This document shows, in pieces, positions 12,301 through 21,563 of a stretch of DNA of 64,000 bases. Position 1 is the first letter of the stretch; every line of letters starts with the position of its first letter. The position numbers and the translations under genes are program-made. A model generated the notes under the pieces. It saw only the letters and a list, made by a program, of their open reading frames with translations, was not told where the DNA came from and did not search any database. Source of the DNA: Tribonema minus (lineage: Eukaryota > Sar > Xanthophyceae > Tribonematales > Tribonemataceae); NCBI GenBank assembly GCA_017506865.1, contig JAFCMP010000534.1, positions 1 through 64,000 of the forward strand, written 5' to 3'.

Positions 12301-15300
12301 ATCAAAAGTTCCGTACTTTGAAGTATGTGTAATGGCACTGGCACCGGTTTGCCGCGGGGGGAGGCGTTGGCGGCCAACGTAAAGAGCCGGAAAGGGGTTT
12401 GAGGGGGGCGGGGCGTGTGGGAAAGCACTACTCCGCTGTATTGCAAGTTTGTGTGTTTTAACAAAAAGCCAAAGTCCTCCTCGCACATGCTCACCGCCTT
12501 GCGCACCGGCACCGGTACGCCGCGGCTGCATGTGGGGTCGCGGGGGCGGCGGCGGCAGCATTGAGAGGCGAGACGTGCCGCAGGGGGGCAGGGGGAGGGG
12601 GGGGGGGCAGCCTGCATGTGCTACACTGCAGTGACGCGGGGGGGGGGGGAGGGGGGGCACTGTGCGGTATGTAGGTACGACCATCAAGCACACATTCACA
12701 GTATGTACCTGACCCCATCAGGCACGGGTGTATGCTAGCTTACTCCACGCAGGACTGCTCGTGCCTGTCGACATGTGTTGATGCAGGAGACTCGCTTGCT
12801 GTTCAACATGGCATCCAAGTACTGCATGCTGCCGTAGAGAGTTCGGGTGCATATATGATACTTGAAGTATAACTTGACATTGAGCAAGAACGCTCAGTCG
12901 TATTATATGTATCGCATGTTGCTCGCCCATCTCGAGTTGAGCATCGCATCAAAGTAGTACCAGTTGCAGTGAAGATGTATTCTTTCCTCACTGGCGTTCG
13001 GCATCGCATTCTTGGCTCACTGGCGTTGGGCGTCGTATCGAAGTGGAGGATGTCGTCTTGTGCACGGTGGAGACCTCACGGGCATCGCGTCCAATTAGTG
13101 TATTTTACAAGCAACAATGCTCAACCGTATCAGATTCATCTCAAACTGGACGCTCGCCTGTTGTTGAGCATCGCATCGAAGTATGTTGCCAGAGAGGTTC
13201 CGGTGCATACATGATATAATTTGACCTTGAGCAAGGATACTCTATCATTTCAAAACTACCTTTCTTTTGTGGATTCACCTGTTGTAGAGCATGGCATCGA
13301 AGTTGTGTCAGTCATTTCAAAACTATCTTTCCGTTGTGGACTCACCTGTTGTTGAGCATCGCGTCAAAGTAGTGTATGTTGCCATGCTTTGGGCGTATGT
13401 CGCCAGAGAGGTTTTGATCATATATTATGCATTCTGACCTTAAGCAAAAATACTCAATTGTTTTATATTTATCTTGTTATCAAAGGCTCACCTGTTGTTG
13501 AGCATGGCGTCAAAGTAGTGTATGTTGCCGAGGCAGTCGCACCCCAGCGCCAGCGACGAGGTGCAGTTACCTAGACCGTAGTCGCCCACGTCAAACGCGC
13601 ACTTGCGCGTGAACGGCTCGTTGGGGTCCCTGTGAGCTCAACAGTAGGTATGGATACGCATCCGCATATAGTTCAGGCATGAGCATACAAGTATGATAAT
13701 AAATGTACGTTGACCCACGTCCAAGGCTCAATTTGGGTCCTGCGAATCATCAGCGGGTATTGGTATGCATCGGCATCGTACTGTAGGTATGAGGGGTGTA
13801 CAGCTCCTGCTCCATGTCAGTGCTAGACTTAATTCCTGACTTGCACTGCACCGCCACCTGCATGAGAATTGGTGCAGTGTTGATTGTGGCTTGCGATGCC
13901 AGTGCTCAACTTGAGTAAGCGCCCGTATTGCATATCATGTTAGTGCTTAATTTGCCTGTACGTATCAAAAAGTTCTCCATGTACCCATACGCGTTGGTGC
14001 GCAGTTTATCCGTACAGTAGCGCCATATCTACATGAGGGGGGAGCGGTGCAGAATGGCGTGTAGCCCTCAACTTGATTGGTTACCCTCCTAAATATATAT
14101 GGATGAGAGCTTGCTCGAAATTTTCGAGCTTCTTCGTAATCATTGTAGCAGATGCGCAACAAAATAATGGAGATGAAAATACTCGTTGCATTGCTCGCTC
14201 GCCCGTACGGCACCGCCATCTCGACAAGCGAGAAGCGGTGCAGGATGGGGCGCACGCGGCCGCCAATAGCTTTTCTGTCAGAAGTATTTCTATAGCAGAT
14301 GCTTGCAGCATGCACATACAGTTTGAAGTACACATACTTGATGGAGATGAAAATGCTTGCTGCGTCGCTCACCCGTACGGCACGGCCATCTCGACGAGCG
14401 AGAAGCGGTGCAGGATGGGGCGCACGCGGCCGCCGTCCTCATAGCCCACGGAGTGCAGCACGAGGCCCTCGCGGTAGTTGAAAGAGATGCGCACGCGCCA
14501 CCGCTGCCACTGGATCAGGTTGCCATCGACCTGCACGCGCGAGAACGCGCAAGGGGCAGCAGCGCTCAGTCTCAGGTACGTGAGTGCTCAGGGGGTCAGT
14601 CACATCCGCATCAGGCCATCAACGCAGAGCTGTCTTACGTGACGGGTCTTGCAGTCTCAAAGGCGACAGCAGTGCTTAACGTCAGCGCGCCTGTTGCAGC
14701 AGCGCTCGATCTCAAAGACTTCAGCGCTCCACGTCAGCTCACTGCTGACTTTGATGTCATGCCTCATCAACCAGGGTTGGCATATACAGCCTACGCCGTA
14801 TACATATATATATATATATAACCGTATATACTGTATGCGCGTACGTATGAGTCCCGCCGGGACGAATACACGGACGGTGTTTGCAGCACAGATGGTGGTA
14901 CCATGACAGCATCGAGCAATTATATACGACATGAAGTGCGCAGCTCGTGCTCGACAAACGACACCACGCTCGGCAATCGCAGCCCCGCCTCACACGCGAG
15001 CGCTAACAAAGAAGTTCAACATGAAGTTGAATGTGAAGTCAAAGTTGAAGTTAGCAGCGACCGTATATTGCGTACGTATTGGCTTCGTATATAACGAGCG
15101 TATGACATAGAACCGACTGTGTTTGTCAACCCTGTCGTCAACAAGCTTCTGTAGGCTACGCTTAAACACAGGCGGACCGATTGCTGCTTCTCGCCATGAG
15201 CATTTTGAGGCAGCGTGAAACAGACACAACAATCTTGAGCTTCGGCAACTTCAACATACTGTCCACACCGCTCCCTCGGGCTGCGCAATGTTCAGCGATT

Positions 15301-16591
15301 TGACCATCTTTGACATACAATCTTCAACATTAACTTTAGCTTCAACGCACCGTCCACGACGCTCCCTCGGGCTGCACGATGTTCAGCGGCTTCAGCCCCT
15401 CGCGCGGCGGCAGCTCGCACAGGTCCTTGTGGTAGTTGATGTTGATGGCGGGGATCTTGGGGGGCGTCGCGTCCTTGTGCGGCTTGTCGATGCGTACGAC
15501 CTGCGCAGCGCAGCGCCAGGTGTCAGCAGCACGCAGTCACGCACGAGTACTTCAAATTTGAAGTCAGCAATTTGAAGCATGGAGTTTGATGAAGGCGTGG
15601 CAAGTGCGCGTTGGACTGCGCACCCGTGCCCAGCAGATACAAGGAAGTACCACCGAGCTAAGCTGCAGCAGTTTTGTGCACCTATTTCTCGTTGAGCTTG
15701 CAGCGGGCGCAAGCCTCCGCCACACAGCATCGCGTCAGTACCAAAAAGGACACGCCAATGCAGAGGCCCTCTACCGGCGCTTTTGCTGACACCGCCGACG
15801 CACTGCGCGCGCACGTGCATGCGCTGGTGACGCACCTTCTTCAAGTTGAGGTCCACGATGGGCAAGAAGTCGATGGGGTGCGCGTAAGCGTTGTCGTCCT
15901 TGTGCCCGCCGCGCGCATACATGAACGTCTGAATCAGCCGCCCGGGCATTGGTGGCAGGTGGACGCTCCACGGGTCGCAGACCACGAGGTCCAGGTCGGT
16001 TACGCCGTAACTATCGCGCAGCAGCGCCTGGACCTGCGGTGTGTACGGCAACGCGGAGAGCACGCAGGCGTCAGCGCTTGCCGATGAGGGATGAGCGGAG
16101 TGCGGCAATTGAAGTTTATTGAGCGGTTCTTACGGGAGTGATGCTCAGCAGCAAAAAGCATATCCGCCTTGTACGCCGGGCAGAGGCTCCCGCACCAGAT
16201 AGATGCGCAATGCAGCCAGAGCGCACTCAACGATGCGCGAAGCACAAGCAGCCAGAAGACTTTGCCGTGGTGCGCAGCAACGGTCGCCAGTTGGCGATAG
16301 GGGTGCACGCGCGGCGCAGCAGGGGCGCGCTCGCGCAGTCCCCGAGCTCAAGTGACAGCCGCAAAATACGACTACAAATGGCGCGATACGCTGGTCGATC
16401 GGCCGCGATTGTGCTGTTGAGCAGTGCTGCGACACTCATCCATAAGAGGCGCCGGCAATTGGCGAAGTGCCGTCAATTACATCCGCTGGCGATTGGCGCA
16501 GCGCCGCATCTTCCCAGTCAACAACAATTATACTTCTATCTGATATGGTCATACTGCGGTGAAGTTGCTGAAGAGGGCACTACTACCCCCC

Positions 16592-16622
<31 letters not shown>

Positions 16623-18801
16623 GCACGCACCATCACTAGCATTGACCTGCAGCACAACCAGCACGGCAGTGCTCTGGGTTAGACCAGCTGAAGCGTCACC
16701 ACCGCACCAGTCACAGGAGCAGAAACGCAATTCTTCGCATCATAGCGTCTGCCCAGTGCCGCAAGGGGCTGCGCACGATACCCCAAGGCGCGCGCCTGCG
16801 CTGCGCTGTCAAAGCTCAGCCTACCCCCTCTGGTCACAACAGGGATGTTTGGTAACCTGCCTTCAGAGGAAGTACAGCCCATTCAGAGGCCCGTGCGCTC
16901 CAAGGGAATGTCTGGCAAGATTGCGCTCTGCGCATGCGGCATGTGATGACGATGGTCTCCCCAGTACTTCACTGAAACGCTGGGCGTTTTCGTGCTGCAA
17001 GCGAGGATCTTCCTTCATAAGCCAATTATTCCAAATATCTACTACAAATTCTGTGGACTCACGGTCAGCCTTGACAGTCCCCTCCACATCAGCACTCAGC
17101 GACACGTCCTCAACCCGAAAAAAGGTTCCCTCACAATGCACCTTTTCGAAGACATCTGAGACGGTCACAATTGGTCCACCGCAGCGCATGCATGCGGGCG
17201 GACCCCGGGCTCAGCGTTCCTTGATGGCATTGTAGACAAAAATTACGACAAAATATCGAATTATTATTTGTGTGACGCAGCGCATGCCTACATACCCACC
17301 TCGGGGTCAGCGCTCAGCGCCCCCCCCACACGAGAAATGGTCGGGGTCCTTCACTACGCGCTTTCCCGAAGGTGTTCTGTACCAAACTTACTACACGAAG
17401 TACTTGAGCGCAATGCAGTGCGAACGTGCATACCCACCTGCGGATCGGCCTTGACGATAGCCTCCGCGTCAAAGCAGTCATCCGGCGACGCCAGCGGCTG
17501 CACGCCCTCCCGCACCGCCCACGCCGCCACCGCGCCCGTTTTCAGCGCCACCACCGCCTCAATCGCGCCATTCAGCTCCGGGCTCTGGAGGATGCAGAAG
17601 GCCTCGCGCGGCGGGGCTGTTTCCGGCCCGGGGTTGGCGTCGTACGCTAGCAAGTCTTTCTTGGCTGGCTCCTGCGTAGAGGTGCAGAGAGACGGCGGTG
17701 CGCGAAGCAATGTAGTTGGTGTGCGTTCGTGGCTGTCTGATGGTGATTGGTTGCAGATAACAAAGGCTAGCTGGGAGCAGTCGCGGCAGCGCTCATCAGA
17801 GTCAGCGCGCGCGGCACGAAGGCCGGCGCAGGTGCGTGGCGTGATGGCAGCTCCGACTGGCATTGAGCTCTGGTAATGACGTGAGCGCACTGCCACTGCG
17901 GCGGGAGGTGATGAGTGACAGGCATGCATCAGCACAACATTTGGTTGAGCCAATGACGAAGCTGCGACAGATGAGGCGCTTGCCTTGCGCTGATACCACA
18001 CGTGCTTTGGAGCTTGAGATTACACGTTTTGCTGCCCGTGGCACCACCGACTGGGCACGTCAGCACTTCACACACGCGATAACCTGGCAGGGCAGGCAGG
18101 CACCTCGCCGTCTTGTGTCCAACAATCCAAGATATGTGAATGTGCACACATGCGCGAAATAGCGTTTGAAGCTTGGAGACGGTCACGATATGACTGTGTT
18201 CCAGCTCGCACCCTGCATCGTGTGATACTTCAATTGCAATATTTTCACACATGTGATTTCACTGATTGCGCCCGCGACCATGTGTGCTTAACGCTGAGCA
18301 GGCGGAATCTCATATGAGAATCAAGAGTGTGATTATCAGTGCCATGAAACATGCTCGTAAAGGGTATTCAGGTTTCATCATCAGGAACCAAGCATGTCTG
18401 AGTCCAGTGCCACTATCGCGCTCATATCACTTCCCAGAGCTGAATTGAAATTGGCCTTTCATGAGAGGATCAAAATTTCGGTACTGCAGGAAATGACACC
18501 AATATACGAACGCAACTGACGGCTTTCATATATGCAGAGCTGCACAGCATGTGATTTTAGGGTGCAGACCCGGTGAGCACCTTGAGGGTGATGGTGTTGA
18601 AGCGCAGCGATGACACGCCCTGCTCTGCAGCGTGGGCCTTGCAGGCAGCTGCGGCCGAGCTGATCTCCTCAGCTGTGAGAGGGTCCAGGATATGGAAGCC
18701 TGCGGCATGCACGATGAGCATTGACAGTCAGAGGTAAACAACACCCGCAATCAGCGATGTTGTTCATGTTGGATTTCCTGCTAGCCTTGCTCACCTGCCA
18801 T
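364..18801 (-). CDS. Primary (copper/TPQ) amine oxidase, 13 recognised exons
   Basis: Oxidises primary amines to aldehydes with H2O2 and NH3, using copper and a topaquinone made from its own tyrosine. Exons (high to low): 18795-18801, 18581-18699, 17438-17671, 15836-16033, 15351-15500, 14373-14530, 13492-13629, 11863-12050, 10651-10742, 4045-4149, 2655-2881, 1350-1506 and about 364-650. Phases agree through the first twelve. The first exon codes only ATGGCAG. Visible motifs are the catalytic-base region [12 protein letters not shown], the TPQ site [12 protein letters not shown], the copper HQH in [13 protein letters not shown], and the third copper His in [14 protein letters not shown]. Length is about 680 aa, normal for the family. 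Exon 10 ends in a GC donor (CAG|GCAAGT). The exon 12/13 junction is not resolved, and the last exon seems to need a 1-nt shift near 515. The intron 4150-10650 holds a retrotransposon. Family assignment is certain; exact ends less so. Confidence 0.9.
580..970 (-). repeat. Tandem copies of the last amine oxidase exon (5' part)
   Basis: The segment coding [21 protein letters not shown] at about 580-655 recurs at about 728-795 and 887-970. The third copy reads [20 protein letters not shown] and has a better acceptor (GCGACAG) than the copy joined to the C-terminus. Which copy is spliced in cannot be decided from sequence alone. Confidence 0.7.
2320..3500 (-). repeat. Copies of both edges of amine oxidase exon 11
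   Basis: Exon 11 is 2655-2881. Its acceptor end (NAFVTRETP and [17 protein letters not shown] region) recurs at 3078-3152 and 3227-3302 and, more degraded, at about 3410-3495. Its donor end (CQLLLAGPR) recurs downstream at about 2320-2375. The copies keep the splice-site context but differ by many substitutions. Confidence 0.75.
4230..4480 (-). repeat. Copies of the amine oxidase exon 10 acceptor edge
   Basis: The start of exon 10 (coding [10 protein letters not shown], at about 4125-4149) recurs at about 4250-4295 and 4438-4480. The second copy ends just before the retrotransposon insertion point, so the element landed in an intron already expanded this way. Confidence 0.7.
4495..4506. repeat. 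Left target-site duplication of the retrotransposon
   Basis: AAGTACACAAAA, identical to 10052-10063. The two copies flank the reverse transcriptase ORF by 99 bp on the left and 106 bp on the right, as expected for target-primed insertion. Confidence 0.75.
4507..10051 (+). mobile_element. Intact non-LTR retrotransposon with restriction-like endonuclease, nested in an amine oxidase intron
   Basis: The element is bounded by a perfect 12-bp direct repeat, AAGTACACAAAA, at 4495-4506 and 10052-10063, read here as the target-site duplication. Between them lie about 100 bp of 5' leader, one long ORF (4606-9945) and about 100 bp of 3' UTR ending in an A-rich GAATTAATAAA. There are no LTRs. It lies in the opposite orientation to the host gene, in the intron between exons at 10651-10742 and 4045-4149. 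The perfect repeat and open ORF suggest recent insertion. The endonuclease type places it with R2/NeSL/CRE-like elements rather than APE-type LINEs; the clade is not decided. Confidence 0.85.
4606..9945 (+). CDS. Reverse transcriptase / endonuclease polyprotein (1779 aa)
   Basis: Single uninterrupted ORF beginning at the first ATG after the 5' repeat. Domains in order: a C2H2-like finger (CNLCDLV..., about 127-153, with His in NAHIAAKH); a second Cys cluster (ECALCKNLF...KHCRKC, about 185-215); a Gly/Ser/Arg region with RGG repeats (about 285-440); and a reverse transcriptase with [13 protein letters not shown] (about 743), [10 protein letters not shown] (about 804), [11 protein letters not shown] (about 862) and the catalytic AYMDDANV (about 902). 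An alanine-rich insert of GCA/GCG triplets covers about 1139-1388. The C-terminus has a CCHC knuckle ([17 protein letters not shown], about 1545) followed by [10 protein letters not shown] and [10 protein letters not shown], then [12 protein letters not shown]. That order matches the restriction-like endonuclease of R2-type elements, but the usual PD is MD here. It should nick target DNA and prime reverse transcription there. Confidence 0.9.
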   Translation: MKRISWRRREARIANSESAQKCKEPDLACAQAQDISTSAADGNGACQQDDGTSGSSRATGDGRAAHKRKRVQNDGWSISDQTGEGEHTGGQSAVKRSRTGHNSLEQQRLMLDDEAGGGGSADPEYKCNLCDLVVKKGMSLLSLQQRLNAHIAAKHQRKHHSGTATTFLERSDLSTSHLQTIYTECALCKNLFHANKTFRVDSSDASAGKHCRKCRPITSPAAVAATLSTTASAAPLAPDASTATATTSLPQQQPACTPIGNPYAKGPAHAQQAPAAQAGGSSSSGSSKRPERGGSSATRGGRGRSGGRGRGNGGRVRSGSNDADISSSRATSGSRTGGGSSSGAGGGSAAGTKDSGAGNGRSSDASSRSGGASNSGSGARTQNGRGGRGSGRSSDSGGRGCGRGGRGGGGGGPRAAGAATAAAAPGPAGAAGGAGGLFTWTISTPAVAAVLDSISLDELCKLQFATTRSLARPRNRRYVGAALENAATHLLAHTMTMFVNAAREPDSAGRVQRLQRSTILHHLMPSLITSTDGAPGITRSDRIRMLARGELDRLVPALLAHARAHRRWRARQQTEAAINAYVLQCMGTRGGLQQAARFLQPKTVAIPDDDCFAAMQSKHPPAAPGEQLHELSGMVDQLVAKAADMPAELSLLQGEGIEPETVAKLIQRASPYSGAGPSGLRYSHLQDALRTSWGRHEFAAVLTRWLQTVMREAARLPDAFWQLHGAGRLTPLAEQQEDGTAKQRPIVCGEVLQRLCTSVYVADRKDFLAELLEPDGQYGVAVSAGAEKAAMAGKLAYELGHWQFMLDLKNAFNMVFVLAAAEWVAAQLPDFLDYFIGTYVRTRPRLLFQHVDGSTRIIMSQRGFKQGDPAAPMLFCGAIAQCLKRFNEAAAAQRARRRMGAYMDDANVRTGACTLTQDDIQAVAQLKQHFAEVGLELNLTKSRALPGRGHVVTDHERQLLQQLGVQLVGDTDENQNRGAVLLGVPVGHSSFVDAWLRREAGAGGAGARFAERCARLTSPRAMFRLLRYCVVPRMTYCLRTIPTTQTAPAAKEWDRVTQWVLEHSMGLQPPGQTWRQFDQSGAHFHLAAHGPALQQARLPTRHGGLGITSACDIADAAYVAGTLQALQPALSGWAGVLQQAAPQAAADNAAEDAATQAAPAAAAAAPAPAASAAATVTAAAAVASGGATAPAAATASAAGRAYGAAIPATHDAAAAGSGAAAAAQAAPAAAAAAAAHGATTPAAAAAAAAAAAPASEAAAAAAAHVAPQVASAASLTAASTAAAAGIGNTAATGPTSLRAAAAPATGAASAGGAATVPAATAAMAVAAANAAGAAPTPAAAATPLAAAATAGGTAAAPAHAAAAAVNAGAARSTPAMLQGAAAAEVARLPLMRTIATAATSLRAATGDKLEHILPPALTPLQQQPPTQQPPLRPTAGGGTGADAACVLDASALQLQCSLKRPNQSALADAVATELADKVEADLQQLPQGTQRTQALARFRSQRHMHSIGMAFLNEPMYSTTASFDGLSWQLAVKRAIGVEEQTAGCKLCGKSPGGTLHARLCQAPRVKAHDTIVHNSVKRATQRLLRQYLKTGLVDEDYTPFLGSAGPPGSRRMDIVLPADAFPVTGYDDPTRHLPLMVDVTCFEAQVASRAAKTAADPERCCRDQEAAKTTHYSGHYDQNCYKLATLAIGSFGSIGEQGRKLLEAVATEYASRMSVPGGARPKALKGIALARLRSALSAALHMAYSGRVMTHMAESRGGGHMEEDVGEDPEMPFGGGGV
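10052..10063. repeat. Right target-site duplication of the retrotransposon
   Basis: AAGTACACAAAA follows directly after the A-rich 3' end of the element and matches 4495-4506 exactly. Confidence 0.75.
10920..11250 (-). repeat. Copies of the amine oxidase exon 9 acceptor edge
   Basis: The real edge (GCCGCAG|GCACTATTGGCTAC) is at about 10725-10750. Similar segments are at about 10923-10950 and 11213-11245, each with the GCGCCGCAGGCAC-like acceptor context. Confidence 0.65.
11469..11800 (-). repeat. Copies of the amine oxidase exon 8 donor edge (topaquinone exon)
   Basis: The real donor end is about 11857-11930, coding [15 protein letters not shown]. Copies lie at 11469-11545 (long and nearly identical), about 11597-11665 and about 11740-11800. 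The TPQ motif coding sequence is recognisable in each. Confidence 0.8.
12064..12540 (-). repeat. Copies of the amine oxidase exon 8 acceptor edge plus long C runs
   Basis: The exon 8 start (coding [18 protein letters not shown], about 12000-12050) recurs at about 12147-12230, 12330-12370 and 12470-12540. Uninterrupted G runs on the plus strand, C runs in the transcript, lie at about 12069-12095 and 12260-12281, placing a poly-C tract directly upstream of the real acceptor. Confidence 0.75.
12930..13420 (-). repeat. Copies of the amine oxidase exon 7 donor edge
   Basis: The exon 7 end (coding [10 protein letters not shown] then GTGAGC, at about 13486-13530) recurs at about 13345-13410, 13275-13310, 13142-13200, 13000-13050 and, weakly, 12930-12965. 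The nearest copy is almost identical and includes the CTCACCTGTTGTTGAGCAT edge. Confidence 0.8.
13975..14260 (-). repeat. Copies of the amine oxidase exon 6 donor edge
   Basis: The exon 6 end (coding [17 protein letters not shown], about 14367-14430) recurs at about 14185-14260 with few changes and at about 13975-14065 with many. Each is followed in the transcript by a GT-type donor context. Confidence 0.75.
17050..17330 (-). repeat. Degraded copies of the amine oxidase exon 3 donor edge
   Basis: Exon 3 ends at 17438 ([11 protein letters not shown]). A degraded copy at about 17055-17100 still reads [11 protein letters not shown], and another piece lies at about 17280-17315. An open frame of 108 codons on the minus strand here (16863-17189) is explained by this copy and is not called as a gene. 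Confidence 0.55.
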
Positions 18802-19407
18802 GGTCCCGAGCCTCTGCAAAGATTGCTTGAGCAGTCAAAGATGCAATTGCGCTCAAAGCTCACAAGTTGATCACGGCGCAGGGCAGTGCGTCGGCCAAAC
18901 TAACGGCATTTCCGATTGCTGAAACCTGATTTCAAAAATGACGATGGTGACTCGCCAGTTGAAGTTATAGGCTTCCATCACACTTTTTTTCATGTACACC
19001 TATAGGAATTCCCCAAGACACAGATACACAACAGGGTGAAGGTCATGAGTGGACACAAAGTCTGTATGCGGTACAGCGAAGGGATGCCTGAGTACAACAC
19101 ACGTAGTGCAGGTCTGGCCAAGCATGCATGCATGCATGCAAGCAAGAGCAGCAGACAGAGTTTGCTCCAGAGACGCGAGCAGATGCAAGACAAAAAGACA
19201 TTTTTTACTGGCTAAACACCGGCAATCATCATCTGTGGGGGCAACGCGGAACATTTCAAAAAAAAAAAACACGCAAAATGAAAAATGGAAATACGCCTGT
19301 GCATATTGGTGTGATGCACATCGCGCACGCATGCGCAAGCTAACGGCGACGCTCTTCTGAGGCTCACCGCAAATGTCAATCGCCAACTGTTACCCAGAGC
19401 CGCAGGC
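18802..19407. other. Intergenic, nothing recognised
   Basis: Interval between the amine oxidase start and the ankyrin gene stop. It should hold the amine oxidase promoter (transcription leftwards) and the ankyrin 3' UTR. I see no further gene, RNA or repeat apart from short low-complexity runs such as CATGCATGCATGCATGCA near 19124. Confidence 0.5.
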
Positions 19408-20672
19408 CTAAGCAGCCTGTACCATGCGCTGCAACTGCGTGTATCGCGACCTACTCGCATCGCTGCACGGGCAGCCATTTGCCAGCGCCCACACTACCGT
19501 TGAAAATATCCTGTGGACGAGGGGAGTCACATCTGTGTACACGCTCCACTCTAAGAATTCAAGTGCTTCATTCCACGGGCAGCCGTGCGCCCGCAGACAT
19601 TGCAGTATGTCCAGGCGCCCCTGTTGGGCGACAAACGCGCACGCCGCGTGGGCAAAGGGACAGCCTATGTCGTGCAGCCACTGAAGAACATGCAGTTGGC
19701 CTGCGACCACGGCGGTCCAGTGTATGATGGGGTGCAAGGGGCAGCCGTTTGCGTGCGCCCACTGCAGAAGCTGGAGGTGGCCGATGCGGGCTGCTGAATA
19801 GGACGTCAAAGTGTCCCAAGGACAGCCGTGGCTCCGTGCGTACTGGAGAACGTCAAAGTGGCCGCCTGCTGCGGCGGCATTGCATGTCACCGCGTCCCAG
19901 TTGCATCCGGCGCCGTGCGCCCATCTCAGCACCTCCAGGTGCCCTCCGCGCGCTGCTGCCGCGCTTGTGGAATCGTCCCAAGCAAACCCCTGGGCGCGCG
20001 CCCACTGCAGCATCTCCAGGTGCCCGCGCTCAGCTGCAGCCCTGCACACTGACAAGTTTTGAGACGGATCGATGCCCCGCTGCACGCCATTCGCATGTAG
20101 ATACTGCACTACCTCTAGTGGACCGCACATGGCAGCGTGGTGCAGCAGCTTTAGATTTGCCTCACACCCGTTTGTAACCACCCTGGGAGAGGGGCAGGGA
20201 TGCAACCATGGCTATGGCAGAGGTCTCTTGCTGTGTGTGTTCCCGCCCCCTGCGCTGCATGGTACTGGCATACAGCGCGCGCCACCCTGTGCTCACAGAA
20301 GACAGCTGGAGATAGCGCCCATGTGGCAGAAACTCGAAAATTCTTGTCCACGTGTCTGAAAGCGCAAGGAAACGGAGGTAAAACTGGAAATGGCAACATG
20401 TTGAAGCACAAACAGTGCGCGCAGGCGTGTCCGAAATGAGTGGTGCCGTTTGATTCGTGAGGCGCACGAATAGTCACGAAAAGTGAGATACAATCGCTGC
20501 GGAGAGATGCGGGTGCTACTGGACACCGTGATGCCCATGCATTTCAATCATCGAGATGAGCTGTTTCAGACCGGAAAAAGTTCTTACCACGTTGGTGTTG
20601 ACTCGCTTCCGCTTTGGCGTCACAAGAGGATGTGAGAGCCAAGACACGGGCCTTGTTCCTGGTGGTCGCCAT
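19408..20672 (-). CDS. F-box-like / ankyrin-repeat protein, two exons, apparent frameshift
   Basis: Exon 1 is 20588-20672 (starts MATTRNKARVLAL, GTAAGA donor). Exon 2 begins at 20355 after TTTCAG and ends with a TAG at 19408. Joined in phase, exon 2 opens with DTWTRIFEFLPHGRYLQLSS, an F-box-like segment, followed by seven or eight degenerate ankyrin units of the type HLEMLQWARAQGFAWD, HLEVLRWAHGAGCNWD and HFDVLQYARSHGCPWD. The F-box frame stops at 20162, while the ankyrin frame is open from about 20205, so a 1-nt shift near 20165-20205 is needed to join them. This may be a true lesion, an assembly error, or an unrecognised small intron. Such proteins form large families in brown and yellow-green algae and usually act in protein-protein binding; the target is unknown. 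Confidence 0.75.
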
Positions 20673-20945
20673 CCTCTTGCAATCGATTAATCGCAATGCA
20701 ACACGCAGTGAACTGTTCGAAGATCGAAATCTTCACGTTTGAAGTTAGGGTACAAAAAAACGCAACAACTACCGACGCGACGGACGCTCGAGCGACAGGC
20801 GTACTGCAGCCGCGAGCGAGCTGAGTGTTAAAAGAAGCTTAAATTGGTTGCAGGAGTATATACTATCCACGTTGCCGTGGACGTGCAAACGCGTGCAATG
20901 CTGACAGGTTCAATTCCGACACAGAAGGTCGGTGTGAGCACGTAC

Positions 20946-21099
20946 CTTTTGTTTCAGTCCTCGGGTGAAGCTTGGTCTTCATCGGTGAGCCGAGATCGCC
21001 AAGTTTAGCGTACGTGGATATTATGTCCTGCTCCTGCATCAAGAACGCCTCCTCACCCTGGCCCATGATGCTTGCTGCGTACTGCTCCCACGCCTCCAC
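20946..21099 (-). CDS. Possible first exon of an unrecognised gene
   Basis: Open segment starting at an ATG at 21099 (MEAWEQYAASIMGQGEEAFL...) and ending at a good GTACGT donor after ETETK at 20946. It does not join in frame to the ankyrin exon 1 at 20672 (a stop follows). No partner exon was found and no family is recognised. Confidence 0.25.
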
Positions 21100-21563
21100 T
21101 TAGGTGTTGCTGACATCGCTTCTTTGTGCGCGATGCGCCAGCAGATGATAAGACCATCGGCCTGGCGCTGCGCATCTTCATAGCCATAGGTGGCGCACGC
21201 ACCGGCCACAGCCTGAGAAGACCGGTCGGTCAGCGCTTGGAGCCGCGAGTGCCAGCACTTGGAAATCTGCCTTGCCGGGCCCTGGCGGCGAGCACGTTAG
21301 CTTGGATTCTGGTCCATAGCGCGCCTCGCCTTCTCATATGCCGAAAGGCGGCGCTCGCGCATCTCCTGCGCTTCAGATGATCTACTACTAATCTTTGAAA
21401 GCACGTCCAGGGGTTTGCCTGCAACGCAGCCACGAAATTGCCGTGCAGCTGGCCGCAGCTGGCGGCCGCTGCGTGAGTGACGTGTATTACCGGCGCCTCA
21501 AGCAGGATTCAGCCAGCATGCACTACCACAAGCGCAGCTTGCATACGGGCCAGTTGCAGCCCG

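Noticed and set aside
16863..17189. Minus ORF of 108 codons that looks protein-like
   Set aside because: Part of it ([11 protein letters not shown]) is a degraded copy of the amine oxidase exon 3 end, so it is read as an intronic repeat.
16138..17235. Plus-strand ORF of 365 codons
   Set aside because: It has a poly-Pro and Thr/His stretch from simple repeats, no family signal, and lies antisense to a confirmed amine oxidase intron.
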